Assembly (NCBI RefSeq): GCF_900100175.1
Contig: NZ_FNEM01000001.1
Location: 248,001-312,000 of the forward strand
Reading direction: 5' to 3'
Origin: Ferrimonas sediminum
GTDB lineage: Bacteria > Pseudomonadota > Gammaproteobacteria > Enterobacterales > Shewanellaceae
DNA: 64,000 nt
The notes below the pieces were generated by a model. That model did not search any database and was not told the origin of the DNA. It saw only the letters and a program-made list of their open reading frames with translations. Made by a program: the position numbers and the translations under genes. Positions 41,818-51,313 of this stretch are shown here, piece by piece (position 1 is the first letter of the stretch; every line of letters starts with the position of its first letter).

Positions 41818-41857
41818 ATGTCCCCTGCTGGCGCCGAAGCAGGCATCAGCAGCTAAC
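41818..41857 (+). repeat. Diverged interspersed repeat, copy A
   Basis: ATGTCCCCTGCTGGCGCCGA and following bases match copy B (45141-45177) at 21 of 25 positions without gaps. Both copies then have AGCTAAC a few bases further on. The core is partly palindromic (CTGCT-GGCGCC-GAAGCAG). Same orientation as copy B, 3.3 kb apart, on either side of the AT-rich island. Confidence 0.6.
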
Positions 41858-42035
41858 CAGTTTCGTGCTGACTACCAAGGAAATCACCAGAGACTCCTGA
41901 CGCCACGAAGGGGCCTTCCGGTTAGGTTCTGGCATTGGCCGATTCACTGCCCATTGCGGGCTTTCAGTCGAAGCTCGGAAATGCCCCAAAGTTTTCTAAA
42001 ACCATCATAGAATCTCATTACTATCGCTTATGACA

Positions 42036-42067
42036 ATAGCCCTGCTTCAATCAGAAGGCAGGGCTAT
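42036..42067. repeat. Inverted repeat beyond the island gene
   Basis: ATAGCCCTGC, 12 bases, GCAGGGCTAT; inner TTC/GAA can also pair. It lies 175 bp beyond the stop of the PHP-ATPase gene (minus strand) and could end its transcript, but no T run follows. Confidence 0.5.
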
Positions 42068-42241
42068 ACAGTGATTTGAGTAAGCTAATTTTGCACCAGG
42101 CTTGAATAACTTCCACCATAGCTAATCTAGTTGGTTGTGCGCATGTCGCTCAGGTTATGCGCCGTTCATCTACGATACCTGTTGCTCGTTCACTAATAGC
42201 AATTTCCCAGTTAACTCCAATGCTAGTTCTAGCAAAAGTAT

Positions 42242-44863
42242 TCAGATTCTGTAGATTTCTTTCCTTTTCGAGAATGCTCGCCTACCACCCTCAAGTATTT
42301 CACAACACTGATCCTGGGTCGTTCTGTTGTCTATAGAACCCATACCAACAATTGAAGATTTATCGTTAGAAGCAACAAGCGGAATTACCAACTCGGCATC
42401 ACCAAGAACTCCTATATTTGAATTATGTGTAACAACAATTATTTGTCTTTTCTCTTTACATTTTCTAAGGTTAGATACCACACTATTGAATATGAACTCT
42501 GAATCTAGATTATCCTCAGGTTGATCAATGATAAGAGGGAGATTGCTATCTGATTGAATTAAGATGGATAGCATAATCGATTGCTGCTGCCCCAAACTCA
42601 ATTCACTGATATCCTTAACATCTGCGTCACCCTGAGATTTGTTGTGACGAGTAACTGTCAATTTCGGTCTTTCTCTAAATGGTATCGACAGAACCTTTTC
42701 TAGTGTTAATCCGGAAATATTTATCTTCACATCTTCAATGTCAATATCGCTTAGACCCAAACCAGATAGAAAATCATATCTCTTAAACCTCATATTCTTG
42801 TAAAAATCAAGAGGAGATATAGTATTGGCAATCTTGTCACTATTTGCCCATCTATGCCAACCAGTGGCATTCTTAATAAATCTTGAAAATTCTTTGGACA
42901 AGTAACCATCACCAACCTTAGCGTGAACAAACAAACCATCAACAGACTCTGAAAGGTCTTGGTTAATTCGAGTGCAGAATTTCATCCTGCGTTTCTGTAT
43001 TTCACTGCTAATTCTCTCTCGATCTTTAAACAACTTTGCTCTATCAGCTTTAATTTCTTTAAGTCTAATGTCAGACTTTTGAATCTCTTTTTGTCTTCGC
43101 TGTAGGTGAGTGATTCTATTGGACAGAGTGACGAACTTCCCTTCATCGTAAGGGATTTTCTTATCGTCTAACTCTTTCTTTTTGACCTCAATCTGCTGCT
43201 TTGCAATTCCTTCTTTGCCACGCCAAGCTCTAACCTCAGTCCTGAGAAGATTTAACTTTTGCTCTAACTCATCACTTAACTCTTTATGGTGCCTGTCAAC
43301 GACGTCCGAGAAATCTTGAACGATACTGAGTACATTATCCACATGATCTTTACCTACATGAACTTTGGTTTTATCGATATTGAGTAACTCGGTTATGTCA
43401 CTTTTATCGGATAGGACCTCCTTGTATCTTTTGCTAAGTGCGCACAATGACTCTTCTAGCTCTTTTCTGAGTGCTTCTTCCTCAACTAAGCCAGAATGGA
43501 GCCTCATCAACTCACCTACGTTCTGCTTCTCGTAGGCACTTTTCATGCTTTCTAGCTCTTGCAGTTCTTTGTCTACGGTAGCTTTTTGAGTGACCTCATT
43601 GGTTAGATCCTGTAAATGTTCAAAGTTTGCAGAAAGTTGGACGATTTTTGATTTGTCCTCACCTTTCAGATGTTTAACGTTTGTAAACCCATCAAAGAAT
43701 TTCAGAAGCTTATTGTCTTTATCATCTTCGCCAACACTATTTGAAAAGGTAGTGAAACCTTGAGAGTAAGCTTCTAATGAAACTTGAGCATCGATGAAAT
43801 TAGAATTTGTATCGATACATGTTAAGGTTCCATGCTCAAGTGTGTAGTTGAACTCTTGACCAGCTTCATCCTCGTATATGAGTTCAATCTTTGATGGCCA
43901 AGCATTACTTTTTTGAACCGCTGTGGTATCTACGGGGTTGTTCGATGCCTCCTGGATAGCTGTCACAAGAGTAGATTTTCCAGTACCTCGACCACCGATA
44001 ATGCAGTTCATGTTATTACTTAGTTGAATAGTCATCCCATCCAGTATTCCACCCAAAGCTTTGATTTCTTTAAACCTTGGTGGGGCGACAGGAACATCAT
44101 CTTCAAGCCTAACCCTAGAGTCATGGCTGATTAGGGCAATTCTCAACCCATCGAAACTTAGCTCATCTAACTTGAAGCGAGTTAGGCGTTCTGCACCAGA
44201 TGCATTTTTACCGAATGCATTCATAGAATGTGCATCCGAAGACATCACTTTGGCTAACTTGTTACAATCGGGTAACCTATGACTTTGATTTCTCTTCTTC
44301 ATCGCATGTTTTCTATCTGGATTCTCATCATCCTGTGTATAGAAATTCACCGATTCATGATTTTTGATTTCGAGAGCAAATATCGAAGGGTGTTGAAAGG
44401 CTCCATCAAATATTTCATTAAACTTGCCAATACTTGCTTCAAACCCAGAGTCTACCTCTATATGAGCTAGGATGCCAAAACCATTATATTTTTTAACATA
44501 CTCTAAGGACTCATAGATTCCTTGGGTTGAAAACCTTTTATCATGATCGAAGTTCAATTTGCCGTAGAAATTTTCTAGATCTTGGGTAGTGGGGAAGTAG
44601 GCAAGTAGATGACCTTGTGTCGTCGATATTTCAATTCCAGGTATAACTAGAATATCTTTGTTACCTTCAGACAAGTTAACCGCAGTAATGGAATTGGCAA
44701 TCTTATTGTGGTCTGTGATACTAATGATCGAGAGGTCTTGTTCTATTGCTTTTGCGATGATGCCTTCAGGTGTCATCCGCTCATCAGTAACATCGTATGA
44801 GCCACCAGAACCAAAGCTGTGAATGTGTAGATCTCCTCGATGAAACTTTGCCCCACTAGCCAT
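42242..44863 (-). CDS. PHP phosphoesterase-SMC/ABC-type ATPase fusion (TrlF-like), candidate defence protein
   Basis: An 873-residue protein of two parts. Residues 1-260 form a PHP phosphoesterase domain with its metal-site motifs present: DLHIHS (11-16), TDHN (50-53), GIEIS (76-80), AHIE (133-136) and SSDAH (208-212). Residues 260-873 form an SMC/Rad50-like ABC ATPase: Walker A GGRGTGKST (290-298), a long coiled-coil middle (about 400-640), signature LSLGQQQS (from 755), Walker B LPLIIDQPEDNLD (about 772-784), and H-loop VVTHN (about 813). TrlF-type and RloC-like proteins pair a nuclease or phosphoesterase with such an ATPase, and several act in anti-phage or stress responses. The start is ATG 44863 with AGAGG 8 bp upstream; an in-frame TTG (44887) is less likely. 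AT-rich composition contrasts with both flanks, indicating transfer. It stands alone. Confidence 0.88.
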   Translation of the reverse strand: MASGAKFHRGDLHIHSFGSGGSYDVTDERMTPEGIIAKAIEQDLSIISITDHNKIANSITAVNLSEGNKDILVIPGIEISTTQGHLLAYFPTTQDLENFYGKLNFDHDKRFSTQGIYESLEYVKKYNGFGILAHIEVDSGFEASIGKFNEIFDGAFQHPSIFALEIKNHESVNFYTQDDENPDRKHAMKKRNQSHRLPDCNKLAKVMSSDAHSMNAFGKNASGAERLTRFKLDELSFDGLRIALISHDSRVRLEDDVPVAPPRFKEIKALGGILDGMTIQLSNNMNCIIGGRGTGKSTLVTAIQEASNNPVDTTAVQKSNAWPSKIELIYEDEAGQEFNYTLEHGTLTCIDTNSNFIDAQVSLEAYSQGFTTFSNSVGEDDKDNKLLKFFDGFTNVKHLKGEDKSKIVQLSANFEHLQDLTNEVTQKATVDKELQELESMKSAYEKQNVGELMRLHSGLVEEEALRKELEESLCALSKRYKEVLSDKSDITELLNIDKTKVHVGKDHVDNVLSIVQDFSDVVDRHHKELSDELEQKLNLLRTEVRAWRGKEGIAKQQIEVKKKELDDKKIPYDEGKFVTLSNRITHLQRRQKEIQKSDIRLKEIKADRAKLFKDRERISSEIQKRRMKFCTRINQDLSESVDGLFVHAKVGDGYLSKEFSRFIKNATGWHRWANSDKIANTISPLDFYKNMRFKRYDFLSGLGLSDIDIEDVKINISGLTLEKVLSIPFRERPKLTVTRHNKSQGDADVKDISELSLGQQQSIMLSILIQSDSNLPLIIDQPEDNLDSEFIFNSVVSNLRKCKEKRQIIVVTHNSNIGVLGDAELVIPLVASNDKSSIVGMGSIDNRTTQDQCCEILEGGRRAFSKRKEIYRI

Positions 44864-45140
44864 CTTATACGCCTCTAAAATATTCAACTAAATACTCAAT
44901 TCATCTTACAGCCAGGGGTTCTATATGTCATCAATTTCATTGAGGTGGTATTTGATATAAATCATTGATAGCATTAGCAAGTTCCCACTCAATTTTCTGA
45001 AGCTTACTATGGTTTATTTACCCTATACAGTTTGTAGTGACTAGGTGTGGCAATCAGTTTTTCCCTAAATTTTCTAATCCAAATTTTGTTAATTTGCTAA
45101 ATGTTCCAACTCACGCCATTCCAAAAGTGACTAAGAACCA

Positions 45141-45177
45141 ATGACCGCTACTGGCGCCAAAGCAGTCACTAGCTAAC
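45141..45177 (+). repeat. Diverged interspersed repeat, copy B
   Basis: ATGACCGCTACTGGCGCCAA and following bases; partner of copy A at 41818. It can fold (TGACCGCT ... AGCAGTCA). It lies in the 446 bp gap between the island gene and the CAP-domain gene, where I see no other gene. Confidence 0.6.
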
Positions 45178-45309
45178 TGCTAATAGTGAATTTGGAGTGT
45201 GGCGTTTTAGGAAGGCGATTAACCTCCGTCGTTGATACTTTAATGGGCGCGTGCCAAGATTCGCGCATACTGCGTTGGCAGGGTTAATCGGTTCATTTCC
45301 GGGGGCGTG

Positions 45310-45819
45310 ATGCGTTGGTTTGTGTTGGTGTTGATAACCACATTGAGCGGAGTTGGGATGGCTGTGGCTGCCGATGAGGCCGGTTTGAGCCAATGCCGGG
45401 ATAACCTGCCTGAGCTGGTAGAGCGCATCAATGCCATTCGGGCCAGTGGGCAGTTGTGCGGCGAAGTCCGTTACCCGGCAGTGGCACCCTTAGAAGCCAA
45501 TACGTTGCTGCAACAAGCCGCCTGGAACCACGCCTCCAATATGGCCAACTACAACTTTCTCAGTCATACCGGCCTGGATGGCAGTGACGTGGGCCAGCGC
45601 GTGATCGATCTGGGGTATGAGTGGCAGTTTGTCGGTGAAAACATTGCCGCCGGTCAGCCCAATGTGGATACCGCAGTCAAAGAGTGGCTGGCCAGCCCTG
45701 GCCACTGCCAAAACCTGATGTCACCGGAATACCGGGAAACCGGGGTCGCCTGTGTCGCCAATTCGGATTCGGAATACGGTTTTTACTGGACTCAGGTATT
45801 TGCGGTGGGGTTTGATTAA
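45310..45819 (+). CDS. Secreted CAP/SCP-domain protein
   Basis: A 169-residue exported protein with one cysteine-rich-secretory/PR-1 (CAP) domain. The signal peptide ends near GMAVAADEA. CAP motifs: LLQQAAWNHASNMANYNFLSHTGLDG, YEWQFVGENIAAGQPNVDTAVKEWLASPGHCQNLMSPEYRETGVA and YWTQVFA. The His and Glu of the putative CAP tetrad are present. Bacterial CAP proteins are widespread with mostly unknown function. ATG 45310 chosen; GTG 45307 is adjacent. It sits at the edge of the AT-rich island but has base composition like the chromosome. Confidence 0.88.
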   Translation: MRWFVLVLITTLSGVGMAVAADEAGLSQCRDNLPELVERINAIRASGQLCGEVRYPAVAPLEANTLLQQAAWNHASNMANYNFLSHTGLDGSDVGQRVIDLGYEWQFVGENIAAGQPNVDTAVKEWLASPGHCQNLMSPEYRETGVACVANSDSEYGFYWTQVFAVGFD

Positions 45820-45998
45820 TTAAGTATGAAATTGGAAATATTATTACTATGTCCAATCAAATAATTTTAGTGAACTCATCTTCCAGTAACAGACCATTTG
45901 TTGAAGATGAGCGAATACCTTGCCCTCATTGTTACCACAATACTTAGAGCAAGCCCTATATCCTTACTGATTGTTAGTGTGTTAATTGGTGGCGATTC

Positions 45999-46064
45999 AG
46001 TTTTCGGTGGCATCCTTAATCCTTAATCCTGAATCCTTGTTTAGAGTGTCTACTACCGAAAACT
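45999..46064. repeat. Inverted repeat enclosing a 7-bp tandem repeat
   Basis: AGTTTTCGGT (45999-46008) and ACCGAAAACT (46055-46064) are perfect inverted copies 46 bp apart. The loop holds CCTTAAT-CCTTAAT-CCTGAAT-CCTT (46014-46038). The 352 bp between the CAP gene and the next minus-strand gene show nothing else. Confidence 0.5.
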
Positions 46065-46171
46065 AAGACTAATGACGTTATGTAATCAGCACCTCTGAGG
46101 TTCAAGGCATCAGGCTTAGGCGAGCGGAAGCGCTGATTGGCCAGAATTGGTATCTGGCCATACTGCCGTAG

Positions 46172-46453
46172 TTACTGCCACTCACCCTGTGCCTGTTCGT
46201 GGCGAATCACCTGATAGACGGCGATGTTGGCCATGGTCAGGTTGCGCACCAGCTCTGGGATGCACTGCATCGGCAGTTCGCACTGGTAGCCGTGGGGCAG
46301 GGCGATGAGTTTGCGGCTGTGGTCCGGGCCAAGAAAGTCGCTGAGAATGGTTTTGGCGGCGCCGTTGGATTCCGCTACTTCAAAGGTGACCCGGTAGAGA
46401 TCGCTTGAGTAGTCTTTGGGAGTGCCCTGAATCTGGGTGTCGCTAGAACGCAT
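46172..46453 (-). CDS. Small conserved hypothetical protein
   Basis: A 93-residue soluble protein with no signal peptide or membrane segment. Recognisable pattern only: YSSDLYRVTFEVAESNGAAKTILSDFLGPDH, then a hydrophobic helix NLTMANIAVYQVIRHEQ. Codon use matches the neighbouring genes and it lies 107 bp downstream of another small minus-strand gene. I do not recognise a family. Confidence 0.65.
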   Translation of the reverse strand: MRSSDTQIQGTPKDYSSDLYRVTFEVAESNGAAKTILSDFLGPDHSRKLIALPHGYQCELPMQCIPELVRNLTMANIAVYQVIRHEQAQGEWQ

Positions 46454-46560
46454 GAGATCTTCCTGTGGTTGGCTGCTTTTGGCCAGCGTTTAAGCGCCAT
46501 TATTGGCGTAACCGTCGAACAGTTCAATCTTGACATCCCGTCCGAGTTTGGGCGGGTGGC

Positions 46561-46824
46561 TCACACCACGCCGTTGCGTTTCAGCCCTCGGTGAACGTTG
46601 CGGCACAGCTTGCCCAAGCGGGAGATATCGCCCAGTTTGGGCACCTCTCCATGCTCCAGCCGGGTTTCCCAGTCGCACAGTTCGGTGTCCACCAGCTCCA
46701 GCAGTTTTTTGGGGCAGCCAATGCACTTGCCGCCACACAGCTCGGCTTCGGGCACGCCAAAGGGGAAGGCGTCCCGGGCCTGTTGAATCAGCTGGATCAT
46801 GGCGGTGTGGCAATCGGGTTTCAT
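46561..46824 (-). CDS. Small cysteine-motif protein of unknown function
   Basis: An 87-residue protein with a zinc- or Fe-S-type cysteine cluster, CGGKCIGCPKKLLELVDTELCDW, and a basic C-terminal helix (LGKLCRNVHRGLKRNG). Start MKPDCHTAMIQL is preferred to an upstream in-frame ATG at 46884, which would lie across the uvrA terminator. No function can be assigned; the cluster suggests metal binding. Confidence 0.7.
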   Translation of the reverse strand: MKPDCHTAMIQLIQQARDAFPFGVPEAELCGGKCIGCPKKLLELVDTELCDWETRLEHGEVPKLGDISRLGKLCRNVHRGLKRNGVV

Positions 46825-46840
46825 AGCGGTGTTGGTGCTT

Positions 46841-46874
46841 AAACAAAGAGGCCCAGTCTCTCGCGACCGGGCCT
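46841..46874 (-). terminator. Terminator after uvrA
   Basis: Minus strand AGGCCCGGTC, 6-base loop, GACTGGGCCT followed by TTTGTTT; 25 bp after the uvrA stop. Stem has one wobble pair. Confidence 0.75.
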
Positions 46875-46898
46875 GGTGGGTCAATATCGGCGTTGCTG

Positions 46899-49724
46899 TC
46901 AGCCGAGCAGCGGCTTCAGGAAGCGGGCGGTGTGCGAGGCCTTGTGCTTGGCCACCTGTTCCGGTGTGCCGGTAACCAGAATCTCGCCGCCACCGGAACC
47001 GCCCTCGGGGCCGAGGTCCACAATCCAGTCGGCGGTTTTGATCACATCGAGGTTGTGCTCAATCACCACTACGGTGTTGCCGTGGTCACGCAGCCGGTGC
47101 AGTACGTCCAGCAGCATCTGAATGTCCTGGAAGTGCAGGCCGGTGGTGGGCTCGTCCAGAATGTACAGGGTTTTGCCGGTGTCGCGCTTGGACAGCTCCC
47201 GCGCCAGTTTCACCCGCTGGGCTTCACCGCCGGAGAGGGTGGTGGCCGACTGGCCCAGGCGGATGTAGGACAGGCCCACGTCCATCAGGGTTTGTAGCTT
47301 GCGGGCAATGGCCGGTACCGGGTCGAAGAACTGACGCGCCTCTTCGACGGTCATCTCCAGCACTTCGTGAATGCTCTTGCCCTTATAGTGCACCTCCAGG
47401 GTCTCGCGGTTGTAGCGCTTGCCCTTACACTGGTCGCACGGCACGTACACATCCGGCAGGAAGTGCATCTCTACCTTGATAACGCCGTCGCCCTGGCAGG
47501 CTTCGCAGCGGCCGCCGCGCACGTTGAAGGAGAAGCGACCGGGCTTGTAGCCCCGGGCGCGGGATTCGTGAGTACCCGCAAACAACTCCCGAATCGGGGT
47601 GAAGATGCCGGTGTAGGTGGCCGGGTTGGAGCGGGGGGTACGACCGATGGGACTCTGGTCGATGTCCACCACCTTGTCGCAGTTATCCAGGCCCTGGATG
47701 CTGGTGTAGGGCGCCGGTTCGTCGACGCTGGCACCGTTCAGTTCGATGTGTGCCAGCTTGTAGAAGGTGTCGTTGATCAGGGTCGACTTGCCAGAGCCGG
47801 ACACGCCGGTAATGCAGGTCATCAGGCCGCAGGGGATGGTCAGATCCACCTGCTTCAGGTTGTTGCCGCTGGCGCCTTTGAGTTCAATGACGCTGTCTTT
47901 GTTGAATGCCACCCGTTGTTCGGGAATGGCGATCTGTTTCTTGCCAGACAGGTATTTGCCGGTAAGTGAGTGCTCGCTAGCGCAGATGGCCTGGTAGTCA
48001 CCCTGGGCCACCACCTCGCCGCCGTGAACGCCGGCACCGGGGCCGATGTCGACAATGTGGTCGGCGGTGCGAATGGCGTCCTCGTCGTGTTCCACCACGA
48101 TCACCGTGTTACCCAAATCCCGCAGGTGGGTCAGGGTGCCGAGCAGCCGTTCGTTGTCGCGCTGGTGCAGGCCGATGGAGGGCTCATCCAGCACGTACAT
48201 CACACCCACCAGGCCGGCGCCAATCTGGCTGGCCAGACGAATGCGCTGGGCTTCGCCGCCAGACAGGGTTTCGGCCGAGCGCGACAGCGTCAGGTAGTTC
48301 AGGCCCACGTTCACCAGGAAGCCGAGGCGGTCGCAAATCTCTTTCAGTACCTTCTCGGCAATCTGGGCCCGTTGCCCCTCCAGCTCGATGCTCTGGAACC
48401 ACTCCAGCGCCTGGCCGATGGACCACTCCGCCAGGATCGGCAGGTTGATCTCATTCACGAACACGTTGCGGGCTTCTTCCCGCAGCCGCGAGCCGCCACA
48501 GCTGCGGCAGCTGGAGGTGCTGATGTATTTGGTCAGCTCCTCGCGCACCGAGTTGGACTCGGTGTCTTTGTAGCGGCGCTGCATGTTGTTGAGAATGCCT
48601 TCGAACGGGTGGTTGCGGGTCACCACATCGCCACGGTCGTTGACGTACTTAAAGGCGATGCTCTGGCGGCCGGAGCCGTTAAGCACCACGTCGCGGGCTT
48701 TCTTGGGCAGATCTTCAAACGGCTCATCCAGGTCGAACTGGTAGTGTTCGGCCAGGGATTTGAGCATCTGGTAGTAGTAGAAGTTGCGTTTGTCCCAGCC
48801 GCGGATGGCGCCGCCGGCCAGCGACAGCTCCGGGTTAGTGATCACTCGCTGCGGATCGAAAAACTGCTGCACTCCCAGGCCGTCACAGGTGCCACAGGCC
48901 CCGGCAGGGTTGTTAAAGGAGAAGATCCTCGGCTCCAGTTCGCTCATGGCGTAGCCACAGAGCGGGCAGGCGAAGTTGGCCGAGAAGATCAGCGGTTCGG
49001 CGTCGGCGTCGTCCATGCTGGCAACGTGAACCACGCCGCCGGAGAGTTCCAGCGCGGTTTCAAACGATTCCGCCAGTCGCTGGGCCAGGTCGTCGCGAAC
49101 CTTGAAACGGTCGACCACCACTTCGATGTTGTGCTTTACGTGCAGATCCAGCGGCGGTGGATCCGACAGGTCGCAGACCTCGCCGTCGATGCGGGCACGA
49201 ATGTACCCCTGGGCGGCCAGTCCCTCCAGCAGTTTGGTGTGTTCACCTTTACGGCCCTGGACCACCGGCGCCAGCAGCATCTGCTTACTGCCCGAGGGCA
49301 GGGTCAGAACCTTGTCCACCATCTGGCTGACGGTCTGCGCTGCCAGCGGCTGGCCGTGGGTGGGGCAGCGCGGCTCGCCGACCCGGGCAAACAGCAGTCG
49401 CAGGTAGTCGTATACCTCGGTAATGGTGCCCACGGTAGAGCGCGGGTTGTGAGAGGTGGACTTCTGCTCAATGGAGATGGCCGGCGACAACCCCTCGATG
49501 TGGTCGACGTCGGGCTTTTCCATCAACGACAGAAACTGGCGGGCGTAGGCCGACAGCGATTCCACGTAGCGGCGCTGGCCTTCGGCATACAGGGTATCGA
49601 ACGCCAGCGACGACTTGCCTGATCCCGACAGCCCGGTAATCACAATCAGCTTGTCGCGGGGAAGGGTCAGGGAGATGTTTTTCAGGTTATGGGTGCGGGC
49701 GCCGCGGACGTCAATCTGATCCAT
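46899..49724 (-). CDS. uvrA: Excinuclease ABC subunit A
   Basis: A 941-residue damage-recognition ATPase of nucleotide excision repair. Two ABC modules with Walker [13 protein letters not shown] and [12 protein letters not shown] and signatures [12 protein letters not shown] and [12 protein letters not shown]. Zinc modules are [13 protein letters not shown]...CGTCDG and CEACQGDG...CDQCKG. The start [17 protein letters not shown] matches the family. Divergent from an MFS gene. I see no canonical LexA box in the 207 bp gap. Confidence 0.98.
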   Translation of the reverse strand: MDQIDVRGARTHNLKNISLTLPRDKLIVITGLSGSGKSSLAFDTLYAEGQRRYVESLSAYARQFLSLMEKPDVDHIEGLSPAISIEQKSTSHNPRSTVGTITEVYDYLRLLFARVGEPRCPTHGQPLAAQTVSQMVDKVLTLPSGSKQMLLAPVVQGRKGEHTKLLEGLAAQGYIRARIDGEVCDLSDPPPLDLHVKHNIEVVVDRFKVRDDLAQRLAESFETALELSGGVVHVASMDDADAEPLIFSANFACPLCGYAMSELEPRIFSFNNPAGACGTCDGLGVQQFFDPQRVITNPELSLAGGAIRGWDKRNFYYYQMLKSLAEHYQFDLDEPFEDLPKKARDVVLNGSGRQSIAFKYVNDRGDVVTRNHPFEGILNNMQRRYKDTESNSVREELTKYISTSSCRSCGGSRLREEARNVFVNEINLPILAEWSIGQALEWFQSIELEGQRAQIAEKVLKEICDRLGFLVNVGLNYLTLSRSAETLSGGEAQRIRLASQIGAGLVGVMYVLDEPSIGLHQRDNERLLGTLTHLRDLGNTVIVVEHDEDAIRTADHIVDIGPGAGVHGGEVVAQGDYQAICASEHSLTGKYLSGKKQIAIPEQRVAFNKDSVIELKGASGNNLKQVDLTIPCGLMTCITGVSGSGKSTLINDTFYKLAHIELNGASVDEPAPYTSIQGLDNCDKVVDIDQSPIGRTPRSNPATYTGIFTPIRELFAGTHESRARGYKPGRFSFNVRGGRCEACQGDGVIKVEMHFLPDVYVPCDQCKGKRYNRETLEVHYKGKSIHEVLEMTVEEARQFFDPVPAIARKLQTLMDVGLSYIRLGQSATTLSGGEAQRVKLARELSKRDTGKTLYILDEPTTGLHFQDIQMLLDVLHRLRDHGNTVVVIEHNLDVIKTADWIVDLGPEGGSGGGEILVTGTPEQVAKHKASHTARFLKPLLG

Positions 49725-49931
49725 GATACTGCCAGAGTTAAAAACAATTTGATCAGTATCGCATAATCTCTATTGCTAAGGCACTTCCACAAAATCGATG
49801 GTCTTAATCTGCATTATAAAGTCCAGTTTAAGGGCGGCGGGTGTTCACACCGGCACAGATTGGCACTGTGCAGCGTGTTCAGCTCTGGTAAACTGTCGCC
49901 CCCGGAGCGCTCCAGTAAGAGGATGCATGCA

Positions 49932-51290
49932 GTGAGTAATGGGTTGAACCCTACCGAACGCCGAGCGGCGTTTACCCTGGCCAGTGTTTATGGCCTGCGG
50001 ATGTTTGGGTTATTTTTGATTATGCCGGTGCTGGCGATTTATGGTCAGCATCTGGACGGCTTCTCCCCCATGTGGGTCGGATTGGCCATTGGTGGCTACG
50101 GCCTGACGCAGGCGTTGCTGCAGATCCCGGCGGGCATGCTGTCGGACAAATACGGTCGTAAACCGGTGATCACCGTCGGCCTGATCCTGTTTATCATTGG
50201 TAGTCTGGTGGCGGCCACCGCCGACAGCATTCAGATGGTGACGGTGGGGCGTGCCCTGCAAGGCATGGGTGCGGTGGCCTCGGCGGTGCTGGCCCTGGCG
50301 TCGGATCTGACCCGGGAAGAGCAACGCCCCAAGGTGATGGCGGTGATCGGCTCCTTCATCGGCCTGTCGTTTGCCATCAGCCTGGTGGCCGGCCCGACGT
50401 TGGCGTCCTCCATGGGGTTGAGCGGCCTGTTCTACCTGACCGCGGTGCTGGCTTCGGCAGCGCTGCTGGTGGTGCATGGTCTGGTGCCCAATGCGGTACG
50501 CCAGGCGCCCACCGGTGATGTGGTGGCGGTTCCGACCCGGTTCCTGAAGATGCTCAAGAACCCGCAGCTGCTGCGCCTGGACATCAGCATCTTCGCCCTG
50601 CACTTCATTATGTGCGCGCTGTTTGTGGCCCTGCCCATTGCCGTGGTCGACAGCGGCCTGGCGGCCACCTCCCACTGGAAACTGTACCTGCCGGCGTTGC
50701 TGCTGAGCTTTGTGCTGATGGCACCGATGATCATCTTCTCGGTTCGCAAGCAGGACAGCCGTCGTCCGTTCCTGATGGCGATGCTGTTGCTGATGGGATC
50801 GATGCTGATGATGGCCTCCGCCCACCACAACCTGTGGGTGCTGGGGGCGGCGACACTGGTGTTTTTCACCGGCTTTAACTACCTGGAAGCCTCGCTGCCG
50901 ACACTGATCTCCCGCCTGAGTCCGGCCGGTGACAAGGGGTCGGCCATGGGCATCTACTCCACCAGCCAGTTTATGGGAGCGTTCTTTGGTGGCTCCATCG
51001 GCGGTGGCATGTACACCATGTTCGGTGCCGAAGGGGTATTCCTGGCGTGTGCCGGCCTGACCCTGCTGTGGTTTATGCCGATGCTGGGCCTGAAAAACCC
51101 TCGTTCGGTCAAGAGCATTACCATGGACGCGCACATCGATAGCGACGCCCACGCCAAGACCCTGGCCAGCCAGTTACTGGCTCAGCCCGGAGTGGCAGAA
51201 GTGACCCTGATTATCGAACAGCAGGCGGCCTACCTGAAGGTCGAGGAGCCGTTTGATATTGAACAAGCCCGGCAGTTACTGGCGAACTGA
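49932..51290 (+). CDS. MFS transporter, YajR-like, with C-terminal YAM domain
   Basis: A 452-residue major-facilitator transporter with 12 predicted helices. Motif A appears as GMLSDKYGRKPVI. A soluble C-terminal ferredoxin-like domain (about residues 395-452, AHAKTLASQLLAQPGVAEVTLIIEQQAAYLKVEEP) resembles the YAM domain of E. coli YajR. Substrate unknown. Start GTG 49932 has AAGAGG 9 bp upstream; ATG 49923 is in frame but too close to that RBS. The position next to uvrA and upstream of ssb is conserved in Shewanella-like genomes. Confidence 0.88.
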   Translation: MSNGLNPTERRAAFTLASVYGLRMFGLFLIMPVLAIYGQHLDGFSPMWVGLAIGGYGLTQALLQIPAGMLSDKYGRKPVITVGLILFIIGSLVAATADSIQMVTVGRALQGMGAVASAVLALASDLTREEQRPKVMAVIGSFIGLSFAISLVAGPTLASSMGLSGLFYLTAVLASAALLVVHGLVPNAVRQAPTGDVVAVPTRFLKMLKNPQLLRLDISIFALHFIMCALFVALPIAVVDSGLAATSHWKLYLPALLLSFVLMAPMIIFSVRKQDSRRPFLMAMLLLMGSMLMMASAHHNLWVLGAATLVFFTGFNYLEASLPTLISRLSPAGDKGSAMGIYSTSQFMGAFFGGSIGGGMYTMFGAEGVFLACAGLTLLWFMPMLGLKNPRSVKSITMDAHIDSDAHAKTLASQLLAQPGVAEVTLIIEQQAAYLKVEEPFDIEQARQLLAN

Positions 51291-51313
51291 TAGCGAAGGC
51301 TGAGGGGAACACG

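Noticed and set aside
41483..42010. 175-codon plus-strand open frame
   Set aside because: Overlaps the decayed minus-strand fragment and the interspersed repeat; composition is not protein-like and no RBS is seen.
41341..45309. Integrated phage or IS element
   Set aside because: No integrase, transposase, tRNA gene or terminal target duplication was found; only the short diverged repeat.
49725..49931. LexA (SOS) box for uvrA
   Set aside because: No CTG-N10-CAG with AT-rich centre; the nearest CTG...CAG has 12 bp between the halves.
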